Of a stretch of DNA of 64,000 nucleotides, positions 16,891 through 27,664 are shown piece by piece. The position numbers and the translations under genes are program-made. Source of the DNA: Nocardioides soli (lineage in GTDB: Bacteria; Actinomycetota; Actinomycetes; Propionibacteriales; Nocardioidaceae); contig NZ_JACHWR010000002.1 in assembly GCF_014191495.1 (NCBI RefSeq), positions 310,001-374,000 of the forward strand. Reading direction: 5' to 3'. A model generated the notes under the pieces. That model was not told the origin of the DNA, searched no databases, and saw only the letters and a program-made list of their open reading frames with translations. Position 1 is the stretch's first letter, and every line of letters starts with the position of its first letter.

Positions 16891-17777
16891 GCGAGTCCCT
16901 GATCGACGTGGCGGCGCCGGAGGGCGCCGCGCCCCGGCCCGACGACGAGCCCGACCAGCGGCGGCGGCCGGGCGCCCGGTCGGCGCTGCGCCGGGGCAAG
17001 GGCCTGGCCGGCGTACTGCTGATCGGGGTCGTGGTGGCGCTCGGCCTGCTGGCGCCGCTGCTCGCGCCGTACGGCCCGACCGAGCAGATCCCCGGCGCCA
17101 ACCTGGTCGGGCCGTCGGGAGCGCACTGGCTCGGCACCGACGAGGTCAACCGCGACGTCTACTCCCGCACCCTCTACGGCATCCGGACCGACCTGGTCGT
17201 GGTGTTCCTGGCGGTCCCGATCGGTGCGGTGATCGGGATCCTGGTCGGGCTGGTGTCGAGCTGGTGGACGTTCACCGACGTGATCGCCCAGCGGGTCTTC
17301 GACCTGGTGCTGGCGTTCCCGACGCTGATCCTGGCGATCGCGCTCACGGCGTTCGTCGGGCCCGGGCTGCGCACCGTCTTCTTCGTCATCATCGCCGTCG
17401 AGCTGCCGGTGTTCGGGCGGCTCACGCGCACCTCGGTGCGCACCGTGCGCGAGATGCCGTACGTCGAGGCCGCCCATGTCGTCGGCGCCGGATCGTGGTG
17501 GCAGCTGCGCCGGCACGTGCTGCCGAACTCCTGGGAGCCGCTGCTGGTCCAGCTCGCGGTCTCGATGTCGGTCGCCGTGTTCATCGAGGGCGCGATGAGC
17601 TTCCTCGGACTCGGCGTCCGCCCGCCGCACCCCTCGCTCGGCTCCCTGATCCGCGACGGCGTCCGCAATATGTACGACGCGCCGTTCTTCGCCGTCGGAC
17701 CGCTCGCGCTCGTCGTGGCGCTGGTCCTCGGCCTGTTGCTCGTGTCCCAGGCGCTGGCCGAGGCCCGCCGATCCTGA
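16887..17777 (+). CDS. ABC transporter permease, DppC type
   Basis: The 296-residue partner permease begins MSESLIDVAAPEG, with a charged N-terminus and a first membrane segment near residues 45-65. HWLGTDEVNRDVYSR is the conserved DppC signature and YVEAAHVVGAGSWWQLRRH forms the EAA loop. GTG at 16887 overlaps the upstream stop and sits after GGAGG. It forms the membrane channel with the DppB-type protein. Confidence 0.9.
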   Translation: MSESLIDVAAPEGAAPRPDDEPDQRRRPGARSALRRGKGLAGVLLIGVVVALGLLAPLLAPYGPTEQIPGANLVGPSGAHWLGTDEVNRDVYSRTLYGIRTDLVVVFLAVPIGAVIGILVGLVSSWWTFTDVIAQRVFDLVLAFPTLILAIALTAFVGPGLRTVFFVIIAVELPVFGRLTRTSVRTVREMPYVEAAHVVGAGSWWQLRRHVLPNSWEPLLVQLAVSMSVAVFIEGAMSFLGLGVRPPHPSLGSLIRDGVRNMYDAPFFAVGPLALVVALVLGLLLVSQALAEARRS

Positions 17778-17790
17778 CGTGGAGGTACCC

Positions 17791-19458
<1,668 letters not shown>

Positions 19459-19479
19459 CCAGCACACCGACCATCGCGG

Positions 19480-19560
19480 GGTTTCGGGCCGGGCAGCCCT
19501 CACGCCTCAACCATCGCCATCGGTGGTTGAGGTGCGAGCGAAGCGAGCCTCGAAACCACC
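19480..19560. repeat. REP-like family B copy (with a degenerate neighbour)
   Basis: GGTGGTTGAGGTGCGAGCG starts at 19522 and GAGCCTCGAAACCACC ends at 19560, forming one palindromic copy. A weaker match precedes it from about 19480. The pair fills the gap between the ABC ATPase gene and the sulfatase gene. Confidence 0.75.
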
Positions 19561-19581
19561 ACCCCACCACGAGGAGAGACC

Positions 19582-21912
<2,331 letters not shown>

Positions 21913-21930
21913 CGCGACTTCTCAGGGACT

Positions 21931-21995
21931 CCCGTCACTTCTCAGGCGTTGCAACCCCCGAGAAGTGACGGGATCCCCGGTGCACCGGGGATCCC
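21931..21995. terminator. Two overlapping hairpins between convergent genes
   Basis: Hairpin 1 pairs 21931-21943 with 21960-21972 (13 bp). Hairpin 2 is a perfect palindrome, 21970-21980 with 21985-21995. They share 21970-21972 and so cannot form fully at once. They separate the sulfatase gene from the amine oxidase gene. Confidence 0.8.
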
Positions 21996-22005
21996 GCGCA
22001 ACCGG

Positions 22006-23358
22006 CTACAGGAGGCGCAGCACCTCGGCGGCGGTCGACTCGCCGGAGCGGACCGCGCCCTCCATGTAGCCGTTCCACACCGGACTGCACTCGGCGCCCG
22101 CCCAGTGCAGCCGGTCGATCGGGGCACGCAGCGCCGCGCCGTACGACGTCCAGACGCCGGGCGCGGCGTGTGCGCCGTAGCAGCCGCGGCTGAACTCCTC
22201 GGCCATCCAGTCGCGCTCGACGTACTCCAGCGGCTCGGCGGCCCGCGGGCCGAAGTAGCGGACGAAGCAGTCGACCACGGCGGCCCGCCGCTCCTCGGGA
22301 GTGCGCCGGGCCCAGCGGCGGCCGTCGTCGGCCTCGATGAAGCCCATCAGGATGCCGCGCTCATAGCCCGGCGGCGTGTTGTCGAAGGTGACCTTGACCG
22401 GCCCGCGATCAGATCCCGCCTGCCCGTTGAGCCCCGCGGAGCGCCAGAACGGCGTTGGATAGACGGCGTACACCTTGAACACGCTGCCCGCCGGCAGCTT
22501 CTGGGTCAGCTGGTCGCGCCACGACGGCAGCACGGGGTCGTACTCCAGCCGCCCGGCCAGCGTCGGCGGCAGCGTGACGATCGCCCGCTCCGCGTCGTAC
22601 GCCGTGCCGTCGCGGGTCGTCACCCGCACGCCACCCTCGCCGTGTGCGACGGACCGCACCGGCGAGGAGAGGCGTACGTCGAGGCCGGCGGCCAGCCGCT
22701 CGCTGACCAGCCACGAGCCGCCGGCGACCCGGTCCTGCTGGGCGCCGCGGTCGACGGCCATCAGCGTGTCCATGTCGGTGCCGGAGTGGGTGTAGAAGAG
22801 CGCGTGCAGCAGCGACACGTCCGCGAGCCCGGCGGAGAACACGGCCTCGCAGAAGAGCTCGAAGTAGGCCCGGCCCTGCGGCGTGCGCAGGTTGCGGCGC
22901 ACCCAGGTGCGGAAGGTCTGCCCGTCGAGCTCGGCCGCGTGCGGCGTGGCCCACGGCCGCTCGAGGTCGACCCGCTTCGCGAGCCGCGCGAACCGCAGCG
23001 TGCCCTGCGCGAGGTCGGCGACCGCGAACGGGCTCAGCCGCGGCACCGCCCCCTTCCGGCCGACCAGTCGTCCGATGCGCCCGCAGAGCCCGAAGACGAT
23101 GTCGCCGTCGTTGTACGTCGGGATCGTCTCCAGGCCGAGCTCGGCCACCAGCGCGTACATCCGGTCCTGGGTCGGACCCAGCCACTGGCCGCCGAGCTCG
23201 ATCCACTGGCCGTCGGAGAGCAGGCCGGCCTCGGTGCGACCACCCACCCGGTCGCGCGCCTCGACCACGACGACCGAGCGGCCCGCCGCCTGCACCGCGC
23301 GCGCCGCCGACAGGCCGGCGAGCCCGGCGCCGACGACCACGACGTCGGTGCGGGTCAC
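22006..23358 (-). CDS. Flavin monoamine oxidase family protein
   Basis: The 450-residue protein has an N-terminal FAD fold (VVVVGAGLAGLSAARAVQ, then VVVEARDRVGGRTE), the GGQWLGPTQDRMYAL segment of monoamine/polyamine oxidases and a C-terminal WAGAECSPVWNGYMEGAVRS that closes the flavin site. MAO-type enzymes oxidise primary or secondary amines to imines with release of peroxide. No covalent-flavin Cys is evident; Cys in AECSP is near that region. GTG at 23358 overlaps the stop of the upstream dipeptidase gene, so the two are coupled. Confidence 0.88.
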   Translation of the reverse strand: MTRTDVVVVGAGLAGLSAARAVQAAGRSVVVVEARDRVGGRTEAGLLSDGQWIELGGQWLGPTQDRMYALVAELGLETIPTYNDGDIVFGLCGRIGRLVGRKGAVPRLSPFAVADLAQGTLRFARLAKRVDLERPWATPHAAELDGQTFRTWVRRNLRTPQGRAYFELFCEAVFSAGLADVSLLHALFYTHSGTDMDTLMAVDRGAQQDRVAGGSWLVSERLAAGLDVRLSSPVRSVAHGEGGVRVTTRDGTAYDAERAIVTLPPTLAGRLEYDPVLPSWRDQLTQKLPAGSVFKVYAVYPTPFWRSAGLNGQAGSDRGPVKVTFDNTPPGYERGILMGFIEADDGRRWARRTPEERRAAVVDCFVRYFGPRAAEPLEYVERDWMAEEFSRGCYGAHAAPGVWTSYGAALRAPIDRLHWAGAECSPVWNGYMEGAVRSGESTAAEVLRLL

Positions 23359-24554
23359 GAGTGTGCCCTCGCCGCGTGCTCGAAGCCGGCCCACCGTCGC
23401 TGCACCCACAGCGGCCGGCTGTCGCGGACGGTGACCGGGTCGATCCCCGTGCGCCACCGCCGCCGGGCCTCGGCCGCCTGCTCCAGCGCCTCGTCCGTGC
23501 TGGGCGGGTCGCCGAGCCAGCGCCGCTGCAGCCGGTCACGGTCGGCGGCGATGACGCGCTCGGCCCGCACCCAGTCGCGCAGGGCGCGGCGGTGCAGTGC
23601 GGCCTGCTGCCACCACAGGGAGTGCTCGTCGCGGTGGTTGTCGACGTCCTTGGTCGGGTACGTCGCGTCCGCGGCCGGCTCGCCGACCCGCAGCGGCACG
23701 AACAGCGAGAACGCCGGGTCGCTGGTGCCGGTCGCCCAGTGCGCGCCGTTCGTCAGGTCGCTGACCCACGACGACACGGTCTGGCTCGACGCGAGCAGTC
23801 CGCCGGCGTGCATGTTGGGGCCGGCCATCGACCCGTTCAGCGGCGACCACCGCGGCCCGCCGCCGGTGCCGGTGTCGCGCAGGATCCCGATCGCGCCGAG
23901 GACCCCGCCGCTCTCGCTCGCCCGACGCTGGGTCAGGCCACGGCGTACGTCGCACGCCGCGACCCGGCCGCGCAGTCGGTCGGCGTACCTCTCGGCGAAG
24001 CCGGGGATGGTCAGCCCGTTGCTGATGCTGCGGACGTGACCCTTCACGTCCTCGGTCGCCCACTGGCGCCCGGCGGTCTCGAGCACGATCGCCCGCTCGC
24101 GGTCGGCGACCAGGAAGCTGTTGTGATAGGTGAACCGGCGCCGCTCGGCACTGCACCGCCCGCTCTGGCCGTGCTCCTCGAGCAGCCCGACGATCACCTC
24201 GACGGCCTCGCGTGCGTCGGTCGACCGCTCCAGCGCGAGCCGAAGCAGGTCCATGCCGAGCAGCCCGGGCTCCAGGCCGGCCTTCTCCTTGGTGAAGACC
24301 GCCTCGTTGCCGATCGCGACACCGTGCTCGTTGGCGCCCATCTCGGCGCCCCACATCCACCACGGCCGCGAGACGACGGTGGCGTGCGTGCGGGCGACCT
24401 GTGGCAGCTCGACGTACGTCGTGCGCGCCGGCGCGTCGGGCGCGTGGTCGGCGGCCGGCGTCCACTCCCACAGCTGCGCCTCGTTGGGATCGCGATCGGA
24501 GTTCTTGGCGAGCAGGTAGCCGCCGATCCCCCGCATCACGAAGGTGTCGCACAC
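23355..24554 (-). CDS. C69-family (secernin-like) Ntn hydrolase / dipeptidase
   Basis: The 399-residue protein starts (GTG) MCDTFVMRGIGGYLLAKNSD. Cys2 would become the N-terminal nucleophile after Met removal, as in C69 dipeptidases and secernins. Other family features are NEHGVAIGNEAVFTKEKAG, GMDLLRLALERSTDAREAVE and YHNSFLVADRERAIVLETAG. There is no signal peptide, so it should be cytosolic. Translational coupling to the amine oxidase suggests a shared pathway in which an amide or peptide is cut and the amine then oxidised; this is inference. Confidence 0.85.
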   Translation of the reverse strand: MCDTFVMRGIGGYLLAKNSDRDPNEAQLWEWTPAADHAPDAPARTTYVELPQVARTHATVVSRPWWMWGAEMGANEHGVAIGNEAVFTKEKAGLEPGLLGMDLLRLALERSTDAREAVEVIVGLLEEHGQSGRCSAERRRFTYHNSFLVADRERAIVLETAGRQWATEDVKGHVRSISNGLTIPGFAERYADRLRGRVAACDVRRGLTQRRASESGGVLGAIGILRDTGTGGGPRWSPLNGSMAGPNMHAGGLLASSQTVSSWVSDLTNGAHWATGTSDPAFSLFVPLRVGEPAADATYPTKDVDNHRDEHSLWWQQAALHRRALRDWVRAERVIAADRDRLQRRWLGDPPSTDEALEQAAEARRRWRTGIDPVTVRDSRPLWVQRRWAGFEHAARAHS

Positions 24555-24598
24555 GCCACCGATCGTAGGGCTCCCGGCCGCTCCGGCACGGTGGATCG

Positions 24599-25516
24599 TC
24601 AGATCGGGTCGGCGATCGCCTGGATGCGCTTGGTCGCGAGCTCGATCATCAGCCGGGCGGCGGGGGAGAGCAGCGCGTCGGTGCGGTGGACGATCGCGAA
24701 CGTGTCGTACTGGCGCGGCCGCAACGACACCCAGCCCGCGTCGGGCGCCAGGCGCGGCAGCAGCTGGAGCGCCGCGCCCTTCGGGATCACCGAGTCGGCG
24801 TACCCCATGCCCACGAGCTCGACCGCGGTCTCGACGTCCTCGACCTCGATCCGGGTCTGCGGGTTGCGGCCGGTCTCGTGCAGCATCCGCCGCAGCACCC
24901 GGCGGGTGGAGTCGTCGGCGCGCCAGGTGGTCTCGGGCATCACCAGGGAGGCCCGCGCGAGCCGGTGCGCGGTGACCGGGCTCTCCAGCCGGGCCGGGTC
25001 GGTGCTGATGTAGACGAGCTCGTCGCGGGCCACCGGCGTCACCTCGAACCCCTCGCTGTCGACCTGCGGCACCGCGATCATCGCGGCCTCGATCCGGCCG
25101 CGGCGCAGGTCCTCCTGGACGTCCATGGAGTTCTGGCCGATCAGCTCCACCCGCACCCCCGGGTAGCGGGACAGCACGTCGGCGACCAGCCCCGCCCCGG
25201 CGTACAGCCGCGCGGTGCCGAACATGCCGAACCGGATCGTCCCGGTCTCGAAGCTCTTCACCCGCTGCACCGACTGCTGGGCCTCGTCGACCGCGGCCAG
25301 CACCCGCTCGGCGTGCGGGCGCAGGGTGTCGGCGACGGTGGTCGGCACGACGCCGCGTCCGACCCTCCGGAAGAGCTGGACCCCGAGCGACTTCTCCAGC
25401 GCCCGGATCTGCTCCGACACCGAAGGCTGGGCGTAGCCCAGCTGCTCGGCCGCCGCGGTGAGCGACCCGCGCTCGTACGTCGCGAGGAAGCAGGTGAGCT
25501 GGTGGAGTGAGAGCAT
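24599..25516 (-). CDS. LysR-family transcriptional regulator
   Basis: The 305-residue protein has an N-terminal HTH (residues about 1-60: LHQLTCFLATYERGSLTAAA, then QPSVSEQIRALEKSLGVQLF) and a periplasmic-binding-like effector domain. ATG at 25516 gives MLSLHQL; GTG at 25522 adds two residues. It lies 44 bases upstream of the dipeptidase-oxidase pair on the same strand and may control it, or the divergent small gene. The effector is unknown. Confidence 0.88.
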   Translation of the reverse strand: MLSLHQLTCFLATYERGSLTAAAEQLGYAQPSVSEQIRALEKSLGVQLFRRVGRGVVPTTVADTLRPHAERVLAAVDEAQQSVQRVKSFETGTIRFGMFGTARLYAGAGLVADVLSRYPGVRVELIGQNSMDVQEDLRRGRIEAAMIAVPQVDSEGFEVTPVARDELVYISTDPARLESPVTAHRLARASLVMPETTWRADDSTRRVLRRMLHETGRNPQTRIEVEDVETAVELVGMGYADSVIPKGAALQLLPRLAPDAGWVSLRPRQYDTFAIVHRTDALLSPAARLMIELATKRIQAIADPI

Positions 25517-25648
25517 GATCACAACTCTAGGTCGAGCCTGTTCTTTCTAAAGGAAAGTAAGGCTACCCCTATGGATACGGATGTTGGACCATGGTGGTGG
25601 AGACGTTCGCCGTGAGGGCGACCGAGGACCATGAGAGGGAGGCCATCC

Positions 25649-25831
25649 ATGTTCGATCACCTGTGCACCCAGTGCGAGAAGCGTCAGCTCATCTTCTCGA
25701 GCCAGATCACCGGGATGACCAACACCGACCATGGCATCGTCGTCTCGTTCACCTGCTGGTGCGGGGCCGAGCAGGCCCTGGTGACCGGCAAGAAGGCCGT
25801 CTCGACCTCGAAGGTCACGCTCGCGGCCTGA
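25649..25831 (+). CDS. Small zinc-ribbon-like hypothetical protein
   Basis: The 60-residue protein starts MFDHLCTQCEKRQLIFSSQ and later carries TCWCGAEQALVTG, giving a CxxC...CxC set that could bind one zinc. GAGGGAGG seven bases before ATG 25649 supports translation and this start; the open frame extends six codons further. It ends before a strong terminator. The function is not known. Confidence 0.75.
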   Translation: MFDHLCTQCEKRQLIFSSQITGMTNTDHGIVVSFTCWCGAEQALVTGKKAVSTSKVTLAA

Positions 25832-25885
25832 CCCCGGACCACCCTCCGGGCGGCGTTGTCGCGTTCGGCGCACGGAGGGCTGTCG

Positions 25886-25913
25886 ACTGCCCGGATCCCA
25901 GGATCCGGGCAGT
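25886..25913 (+). terminator. Hairpin terminator after the zinc-ribbon gene
   Basis: A perfect 13-bp stem (25886-25898 with 25901-25913), with TTCGCATTT following. Confidence 0.75.
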
Positions 25914-26003
25914 TCGCATTTCCGCCGGCCCGGCGCTGTCCGGTCCCGCGGCACCCGCCCTCCGGGCAGCGGCCCCGTTTTCGCGGCCCGGCGCCCCGCT
26001 CCC

Positions 26004-26009
26004 TATACT
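26004..26009 (+). promoter_or_regulatory. -10 box of the tRNA-Thr promoter
   Basis: TATACT at 26004-26009 lies 28 bases before the tRNA 5' end. No good -35 hexamer is visible. Confidence 0.6.
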
Positions 26010-26037
26010 TCCTCGGGTTGCCCGTGCCGGGCAGCAC

Positions 26038-26110
26038 GCCGCCTTAGCTCAGTCGGTAGAGCGTCTCACTCGTAATGAGAAGGTCGTCGGTTCGATTCCG
26101 ACAGGCGGCT
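26038..26110 (+). tRNA. tRNA-Thr, anticodon CGT
   Basis: The acceptor stem GCCGCCT pairs with AGGCGGC. The D-arm reads GCTCAGTCGGTAGAGC. The anticodon arm TCTCA-CTCGTAA-TGAGA presents CGT, reading ACG codons (Thr). The T-arm is GTCGG-TTCGATT-CCGAC. The discriminator is T26110, and CCA is not encoded. Confidence 0.97.
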
Positions 26111-26115
26111 CCGAG

Positions 26116-26158
26116 AAGGGCCTCTGGCCAGCGGAAGCGCTGGTCGGAGGCCCTTTCG
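26116..26158 (+). terminator. Terminator after tRNA-Thr
   Basis: Arms 26116-26133 and 26138-26155 pair over 18 positions with a few mismatches or G-T pairs, enclosing a GAAG loop. A short T-run follows. Confidence 0.8.
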
Positions 26159-26166
26159 CCGTTCAT

Positions 26167-26235
26167 CGACTCACGCACCTGACCTGGCGGCTCCCCATTC
26201 GGCGGATCCGCGACACTCAGGTCGGGTGCGACGAC
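26167..26235. repeat. REP-like family C, copy 1
   Basis: An imperfect palindrome with GCACCTGACCT near one end and AGGTCGGGTGC near the other. In inverted orientation it matches the segment at 45030-45094 over about 65 bases, sharing GTGTCG-GGAT and AGGTGCGTGAGTCG blocks. Confidence 0.65.
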
Positions 26236-26248
26236 AGCCCGTCGCTGG

Positions 26249-26617
26249 TCAGGCCCAGCCGAGCTCGCGCAGCCGCGCCTCGGACAGGCCCATCGCGTGG
26301 CCGACCTCGTGGACCAGCACGGTGCGCACCCGGTCGGACACGTCCTCGACCCGGGCGCAGGCCGCCACGATCGGGATCCGGTAGAGCGTGATCGTGTCCG
26401 GCAGGGTGCCGGGGGCGCGGCCGTAGTGGGTGGTGCGCGGGACACCGCGGTAGAGGCCGAGGAGCAGGACGCCGGGCCGGCGCTCGGCCTCGGGCTGCTC
26501 GTCGTCGACGAGGACGGCGATCTCGTCGACCACGGGCAGCACCCAGTCAGGCAGCGAGTCGAGCGCGTCGACGACCATCGCCTCGAAGGCGTCGGGCGCT
26601 ACCGCGGCCGGGTCCAT
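26249..26617 (-). CDS. Minimal zincin metallopeptidase family protein
   Basis: The 122-residue protein carries the zinc-protease motif HEVGHAMG (His103, Glu104, His107) near its C-terminus, preceded by PDTITLYRIPI, as in the small 'metallopeptidase family' (DUF1025/Zincin_1) proteins of actinobacteria, often of unknown substrate. There is no signal peptide. The ATG has no ribosome site; CATACT ends seven bases upstream on the coding strand, so the message is probably leaderless. Confidence 0.85.
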   Translation of the reverse strand: MDPAAVAPDAFEAMVVDALDSLPDWVLPVVDEIAVLVDDEQPEAERRPGVLLLGLYRGVPRTTHYGRAPGTLPDTITLYRIPIVAACARVEDVSDRVRTVLVHEVGHAMGLSEARLRELGWA

Positions 26618-26649
26618 GCAACGAGTATGCAGACCCGGCCGGCGGCTAG

Positions 26650-27622
26650 GGCGTGGCTCCTTATTCGCGTAGCCAGATCGTGATGGCACGAAGGACGACG
26701 GCTCCTCGGTAGACGTAGGCGAGCTTGTCGTAGCGGGTGGCGATGCCGCGCCACTGCTTGTGGTCGTTGAAGGAGCGTTCGACGACGTTGCGTCGTTTGT
26801 AGGTGGTGGTGTCGAAGGATGGCGGTCGCCCGCCGGCGGACCCGCGACGCAGTCGGTGTCCGATCTCATCGGCGCGTTGCGGGATCACGGCTTGGACCCG
26901 TTTGGCGCGCAGCAGAGCCCGGTTCGCCCGTGACGAGTACGCCTTGTCCGCGAGCACTCGGTCTGGTCGGGTTCGTGGACGCCCTCTGGCCGTCCGCGCG
27001 ACGGCCAGATCGGCGAGCAACCAGCGCAGCATCGGCGAGTCACCGGCTTGGCCACCGGTGACCGCCACGACCAGGGGCCGCTTCGTACCGTCCACCAACT
27101 GGTGGACCTTGGTCGACAAGCCGCCACGAGAGCGACCGATCGCATGGTCCAACGGCTCCGAACCGGGCTGCGCGGCCCGATTCATGTAGTTCGCCTCAGC
27201 CCCCTGTGTGGACCCCGGCAGGGCGCTCGACGCGGCCCATGTTCGTCGCGTGCTGGTGGGCGCGGTTGACCGTGGAGTCCACCGATACCGTCCAATCGAC
27301 CCTGCCCGTGGCATCGGCCTCAGCGACCAGCCGGGCGTGGATCTTGTCCCAGGTGCCATCGGCGCTGAACCGACGATGCCGCTTCGCGACCGTCTGATGC
27401 GGTCCGAACGAAGCCGGCAGATCGCGCCACGCGATCCCGGTCCGGAACCGATAGATGATCCCCTCGACCACCTGACGATGATCCCGAAATGGCCGCCCCC
27501 GCTGACCTTCCGAAGACGGCATCAACGGCGCGATCCGCTCCCACTGAGCGTCCGTCAGCACACGTTCACGAGACATACCAGCAGCAAATCAGCCCAACAT
27601 GCCTCGATTTAGGAGCCACGCC
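26650..27622 (-). mobile_element. IS5-family insertion sequence, 973 bp
   Basis: Terminal inverted repeats GGCGTGGCTCCTWAWTCG (18 bp, two mismatches at the W positions) bound the element. CTAG flanks it on both sides (26646-26649 and 27623-27626), consistent with a 4-bp target duplication. It carries one transposase split over two frames. The insertion sits on the distal arm of the ppdK terminator hairpin. Confidence 0.9.
26661..27576 (-). CDS. IS5-family DDE transposase in two overlapping frames
   Basis: Frame A (27576-27196) begins MSRERVLTDAQWERIAPLMP, has the insertion domain GIIYRFRTGIAWRDLP and the first catalytic Asp in VSVDSTVNRAHQH. Frame B (ending at 26661) continues with IGRSRGGLSTKVH, the second Asp in VLADKAYSSR and the Glu in RRNVVERSFNDHKQW. 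Neither frame alone has the full DDE set. Joining them needs a +1 (or -2) shift near a GGGGG run at about 27199-27204. IS5/IS427 elements often use programmed shifting, but a plain indel would look the same. Activity is therefore uncertain. Confidence 0.85.
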
Positions 27623-27623
27623 C

Positions 27624-27664
27624 TAGTGGTCATCGCCCGAGGAACCTCCCGGCGATGACCACTA
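27624..27664 (-). terminator. ppdK terminator hairpin, spanning its stop codon
   Basis: Perfect 14-bp arms (27624-27637 and 27651-27664) enclose a 13-base loop. The right arm includes the ppdK stop codon (27662-27664). The base of the left arm is the TAG of the IS5 target duplication, so the element landed exactly at the terminator foot. Confidence 0.85.

Noticed and set aside
13398..17777. Very long open frame (about 1459 codons) over the ROK and ABC genes
   Set aside because: Only its last part (from 16887) is a real permease. The rest is an out-of-frame GC-rich shadow with Arg/Pro/Gly-rich composition and no motifs.
26044..26445. Minus-strand ORF ending over the tRNA (CRNRTDDLLITSETLYRLS)
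   Set aside because: This peptide is the well-known false translation of a tRNA gene; the cloverleaf is clear.
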